From RUG12519 sp045649685 (GTDB lineage: Bacteria; Bacillota; Clostridia; Oscillospirales; Ruminococcaceae), in the NCBI GenBank assembly GCA_045649685.1, contig JAZRQJ010000009.1:1-64000 (forward strand): a DNA stretch of 64,000 nucleotides, read 5' to 3'. A program made the translations under genes and the position numbers. Positions 61,341-64,000 of this stretch are shown piece after piece. Within the stretch, counting starts at the first letter, position 1; each line of letters begins with the position of its first letter. The notes under the pieces were generated by a model. That model saw only the letters and a program-made list of their open reading frames with translations, was not told the DNA's origin and did no database searches.

Positions 61341-62000
61341 ATGAGTAAATTAATAGTTATTGATGGTTTAGATGGTAGTGGAAAAGCGACTCAAACCAAA
61401 ATTTTAACTAATACGCTTAAATCTCGAGGTGAATTAGTAAGGCATATAGAATATCCAAATTATGATAGTAAGTCTTCTGATTTGGTTAAATTATATTTAA
61501 AAGGAGAAATATTCAAAGATCCATTTAGTGTAAATGCATATGCTACTACTAGTTTTTATGCTTGTGATCATTACATACAATATGAAATCAATTGGAAACA
61601 TGACTATTTAGCCAATAAAACTATAGTTTCAGATAGATATGTAAGTTCAAATGCAATTCATCAGATGGTAAAATTACCTAAGAATGAATGGGATGTTTTT
61701 TTGAATTGGTTATATGACTACGAATTTGATAAGTTAGGATTACCAAAAGAAAACAAATTAATATATCTTGATGTTGATCCAATTATATCTCAAAAATTAA
61801 TAAACAATCGTTATGATAATATGGATAAAAGAGATATACATGAAAAAAATATAAATTATTTATTAAAGTGTAGAGAGGCTGCTTTATATGCTGCTAAACT
61901 TTTAAGATGGGATGTTGTTCGATGTGATGATGGATCAAAAATAATGTCAATAGAACAAATATCAAAAGAAATTTTAAGATTAGTTGATGAGGTAATTTGA
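61341..62000 (+). CDS. tmk: Thymidylate kinase-like protein
   Basis: dTMP to dTDP. 219 residues. P-loop DGLDGSGKATQT is at 8-19 (Ala where the family often has Thr/Ser after Lys). VSDRYVSSNAIHQMVKL is the DRY motif region. The lid is NRYDNMDKRDIHEKN with a conserved Arg. Closely placed after thyX, making a dTMP-to-dTDP pair. Some clostridial genomes have a second standard tmk with holB, not seen here. Confidence 0.88.
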   Translation: MSKLIVIDGLDGSGKATQTKILTNTLKSRGELVRHIEYPNYDSKSSDLVKLYLKGEIFKDPFSVNAYATTSFYACDHYIQYEINWKHDYLANKTIVSDRYVSSNAIHQMVKLPKNEWDVFLNWLYDYEFDKLGLPKENKLIYLDVDPIISQKLINNRYDNMDKRDIHEKNINYLLKCREAALYAAKLLRWDVVRCDDGSKIMSIEQISKEILRLVDEVI

Positions 62001-62001
62001 T

Positions 62002-62544
62002 ATGGTTTATTTATTTTTAGCCGATGGATTTGAAGAAGTTGAAGCAATAACTCCTATTGATTACATTAGACGTTGTAATATCGAAGTGTGTTCTGTTGGA
62101 ATTAATGGAAAGCGAATTAAAGGAGCTCACGGACTCGTTATTGAAGCTGATATGGAAATTAGTGAGTTTAATCCAAGTCAAGTTAACGACATGTTGATAT
62201 TACCTGGAGGATTGCAGGGGACTCAAAATTTAAAATCAAATAGCAAAGTAATTGAATCTTTAAAAAATTTATGTGATACTGGCAGCATTGCTGCAATATG
62301 TGCGGCACCATCTATATTGGGTGAATTAGGGTTGTTAAAAGGTAAGAAAGCGTGTTGTTTTCCTGGTTTTGAAAAATATTTGAAAGGAGCAAAAATTTCA
62401 TTTGAACCTGTTGCTGTTGATGGCAATATTATAACATCTAGAGGGCCAGGAACAGCTCAACAATTTTCTTTTGAAATCATTAAATATTTATTAGATAGAG
62501 AAAAATCAGATGAAATTGCACAACAAGTGAAATGGGTATTTTAA
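62002..62544 (+). CDS. DJ-1/PfpI family protein
   Basis: 180 residues of the DJ-1/ThiJ/PfpI group. The nucleophile elbow Cys100 lies in AAICAAPSILGELGLL, with an acidic residue in GFEEVEAI near the N-terminus that in relatives contacts the Cys. FLADGFEEVEA and LPGGLQGTQ are diagnostic. Members include chaperone-like and glyoxalase/deglycase proteins; the function of this one is uncertain. It starts 1 base after tmk ends and overlaps the next gene by 13. Confidence 0.87.
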   Translation: MVYLFLADGFEEVEAITPIDYIRRCNIEVCSVGINGKRIKGAHGLVIEADMEISEFNPSQVNDMLILPGGLQGTQNLKSNSKVIESLKNLCDTGSIAAICAAPSILGELGLLKGKKACCFPGFEKYLKGAKISFEPVAVDGNIITSRGPGTAQQFSFEIIKYLLDREKSDEIAQQVKWVF

Positions 62545-63125
62545 ATTGTTCAGATTCTAAATCTGCATTAAGATCAAAACATAAAAGTAATCGCAGATTA
62601 ATGGATAAAAATGACAAATTATCCAAGGATTTTAAGATTTTTCAAAGTTTTATATTATCGGATTTGTTTTTGCAATCAGATGTAATTTTAACATATGTTT
62701 CTAGTGAAATAGAAGTGGATACTAGAGAAATAATCGAGTATTCTTTGAAGGTAGGGAAAAAGGTTGCTGTTCCTGTTTCAATCAGTGATGATTTTTCTTT
62801 GAAATTTTATTTTATAAATTCAATGAATGATTTACGTGTGGGTTATTTTTCAATATTAGAGCCTGATGTAAATATATGTGAATTATGTAATGTTAATAAA
62901 TTATCAAGTTTGTTGTGTATTGTTCCAGGCCTCGCTTTTGATTTTAGTGGGCACAGGGTAGGATATGGCAAAGGCTACTATGATAGATTTTTGTATAAAT
63001 ATAAATGTAAAACCGTGGGTTTTTGTTATGAGACTGATTTAATTGAATCAGTTAATAAAAATCAATATGATATACCAGTAGATTCAATATTAACTGAAAA
63101 ACGAATTTTAAAAGTGTTGAAATGA
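62532..63125 (+). CDS. 5-formyltetrahydrofolate cyclo-ligase
   Basis: ATP-dependent conversion of 5-formyl-THF to methenyl-THF (MTHFS/YgfA family). 197 residues from ATG 62532, overlapping the DJ-1 gene by 13 bases. The N-terminal basic helix (KSALRSKHKSNRRLM), the TYVSSEIEVDTREII segment, and the signature VPGLAFDFSGHRVGYGKGYYDRFL are diagnostic. It complements thyX and folC in folate supply. Confidence 0.93.
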   Translation: MGILNCSDSKSALRSKHKSNRRLMDKNDKLSKDFKIFQSFILSDLFLQSDVILTYVSSEIEVDTREIIEYSLKVGKKVAVPVSISDDFSLKFYFINSMNDLRVGYFSILEPDVNICELCNVNKLSSLLCIVPGLAFDFSGHRVGYGKGYYDRFLYKYKCKTVGFCYETDLIESVNKNQYDIPVDSILTEKRILKVLK

Positions 63126-63137
63126 AAGGTTTGAAAT

Positions 63138-64000
63138 ATGAAGTTTGAAAATCAAAAAAATAATAACACTACAAGTAAAAATAAAAAAAAAGATTTTAAT
63201 GAGTTTTTTGAAAAACACGTTGTCAATATAAAGAAAAAAATTAATGATTCGTGTTCTGATGATGATTCTGAAGATGAAAATTATCAGTTTTTTGGACAAA
63301 ATAGTAAAAAAAGTAAAAAGAAACACATTGTTTTTTTGATTTTGATTTCTTTCTTGATTTTAATATCAGCTTTTGTTTTAATTTCTATTAATGAAATTTA
63401 TTCATGTTTTAAAAGTAATGGAAATGACAAAATGATAAATATTCCATATGGTAGTTCTGCAAAGAAAATATCCTATATTTTAAATGAAAATCAGATCATA
63501 GATTATCCATGGCTGTTTTCTGCATATGTTTCTATTAATGGAATAAAAGACTTAAAATATGGCACATTTAATTTAAATACATCTATGAGTTATGATGAAA
63601 TTATAAATATTTTATCAGAGGATTCTAATAATGTTAATCAAGACAAATTTGTAATCTCTGAGGGATCGGATATGTTTAATTTGTGTAGCTTTAATGAAAA
63701 TCAAAAGCTTATCAAAAGTGAAGACATTGTAAAAGAATTAAATAACAAGGAAAATTATTCAAAATATAGTTTTGTAAAGAAAATATCGGAATCTGAATTG
63801 TCTAGAGCATACTACCCGATGGAAGGATTTTGTGCAATGTCAACTTTTTATATAGATTCTAGATCTGATGCAAAATCAATTGCCAATAATATTTTAAAGA
63901 AAACAGATGAAATATTGTCAGAGCTATATGATGATATAAATAACAGTGAAATGAGTTTGTGGGAAATAATGACTGTGGCTTCTATTATCGAATCTGAAAC
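63138..64000 (+). CDS. mltG: Endolytic transglycosylase MltG, C-terminally cut by window
   Basis: Open from ATG 63138 to the window edge (287 codons) with AAAGG about 10 bases upstream. A charged cytoplasmic N-terminus (about 1-61, acidic stretch DDDSEDEN) is followed by one membrane helix (about 64-84), then the LysM-like extracellular domain (IPYGSSAKKISYILNEN) and the start of the catalytic region, where WEIMTVASIIESE contains the conserved Glu. It cleaves nascent glycan strands. The rest lies outside the window. Confidence 0.9.
   Translation, partial: MKFENQKNNNTTSKNKKKDFNEFFEKHVVNIKKKINDSCSDDDSEDENYQFFGQNSKKSKKKHIVFLILISFLILISAFVLISINEIYSCFKSNGNDKMINIPYGSSAKKISYILNENQIIDYPWLFSAYVSINGIKDLKYGTFNLNTSMSYDEIINILSEDSNNVNQDKFVISEGSDMFNLCSFNENQKLIKSEDIVKELNNKENYSKYSFVKKISESELSRAYYPMEGFCAMSTFYIDSRSDAKSIANNILKKTDEILSELYDDINNSEMSLWEIMTVASIIESE

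Overview
The window is AT-rich, bacterial and chromosomal, and it looks like a low-GC member of the class Clostridia. I infer this from a SCIFF peptide with its radical SAM/SPASM maturase, the spoIIA and spoIIG sporulation genes plus spoIIM, a type III glutamine synthetase, IreB, AddAB, RqcH, YqeG, a TSCPD protein and several small zinc-ribbon proteins typical of that class. Codons strongly prefer A/T at the third position, promoters are near-consensus sigma-A (TTGACA-17-TATAAT), and TTG and GTG starts are common. I see no insertion sequence, prophage or CRISPR array. A host-associated lifestyle is possible given the compactness, but the sequence does not prove it.

Layout. 1-2677: C-terminal part of a giant repetitive coiled-coil protein, cut by the window edge and built from near-identical DNA repeats. 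2784-6252: tRNA-Pro, then metG-tatD-tadA. 6244-9534 (minus): ilvB-ilvN-cca. 9807-16948: trmK, a Nif3-like gene, rqcH, valS and folC, closely packed. 17066-20107: spoIIAA-spoIIAB-sigF-spoIIGA-sigE in one tight array. 20173-23005: a thioesterase, a promoter-driven non-coding stretch ending in a degenerate tRNA-like element, a zinc-ribbon gene, a DUF1858 gene and a LysM/GH18 spore-type hydrolase. 23122-25164: a GT2 glycosyltransferase and galU, divergent. 25192-26362: rpsF-ssb-rpsR. 26427-33226 (minus): addB-addA. 33349-37725: rpsU, yqeG, an endonuclease IV-like gene, aroQ, an aminopeptidase P-like gene, efp and a zinc-ribbon gene.

37789-41749 (minus): a pseudokinase-like membrane protein, then feoA-feoB and a Cys-rich FeoB partner, with palindromes behind the feo promoter. 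41792-49040: metK, a lipoprotein deacetylase (minus), a small membrane protein, recD2, comF and mreB. 49176-49550: tRNA-Val, tRNA-Ser and tRNA-Ser. 49621-52235 (minus): murA-walJ-rlmH. 52442-57783: ireB, a divergent AsnA homologue lacking key residues, glnA type III, and the SCIFF locus scfA-scfB. 57805-64000: proC, spoIIM, a PHP phosphoesterase, a TSCPD gene, a thyX-tmk-DJ-1-MTHFS array and the start of mltG.

Themes: translation and its quality control (metG, valS, cca, tadA, trmK, rqcH, efp, rlmH), early sporulation signalling (SpoIIAA/AB-SigF, SpoIIGA-SigE), folate/dTMP supply (folC, thyX, tmk, MTHFS), nitrogen assimilation (glnA type III beside the AsnA-like gene), ferrous iron uptake and envelope synthesis. 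The items most worth a second look are the repeat-driven coiled-coil gene, the AsnA-like pseudoenzyme, the SCIFF locus with an extra cysteine, a leader mini-ORF and an operator-like palindrome, the merged sporulation operon, the pseudokinase, and the tRNA-like leader at 20.7-21.1 kb.
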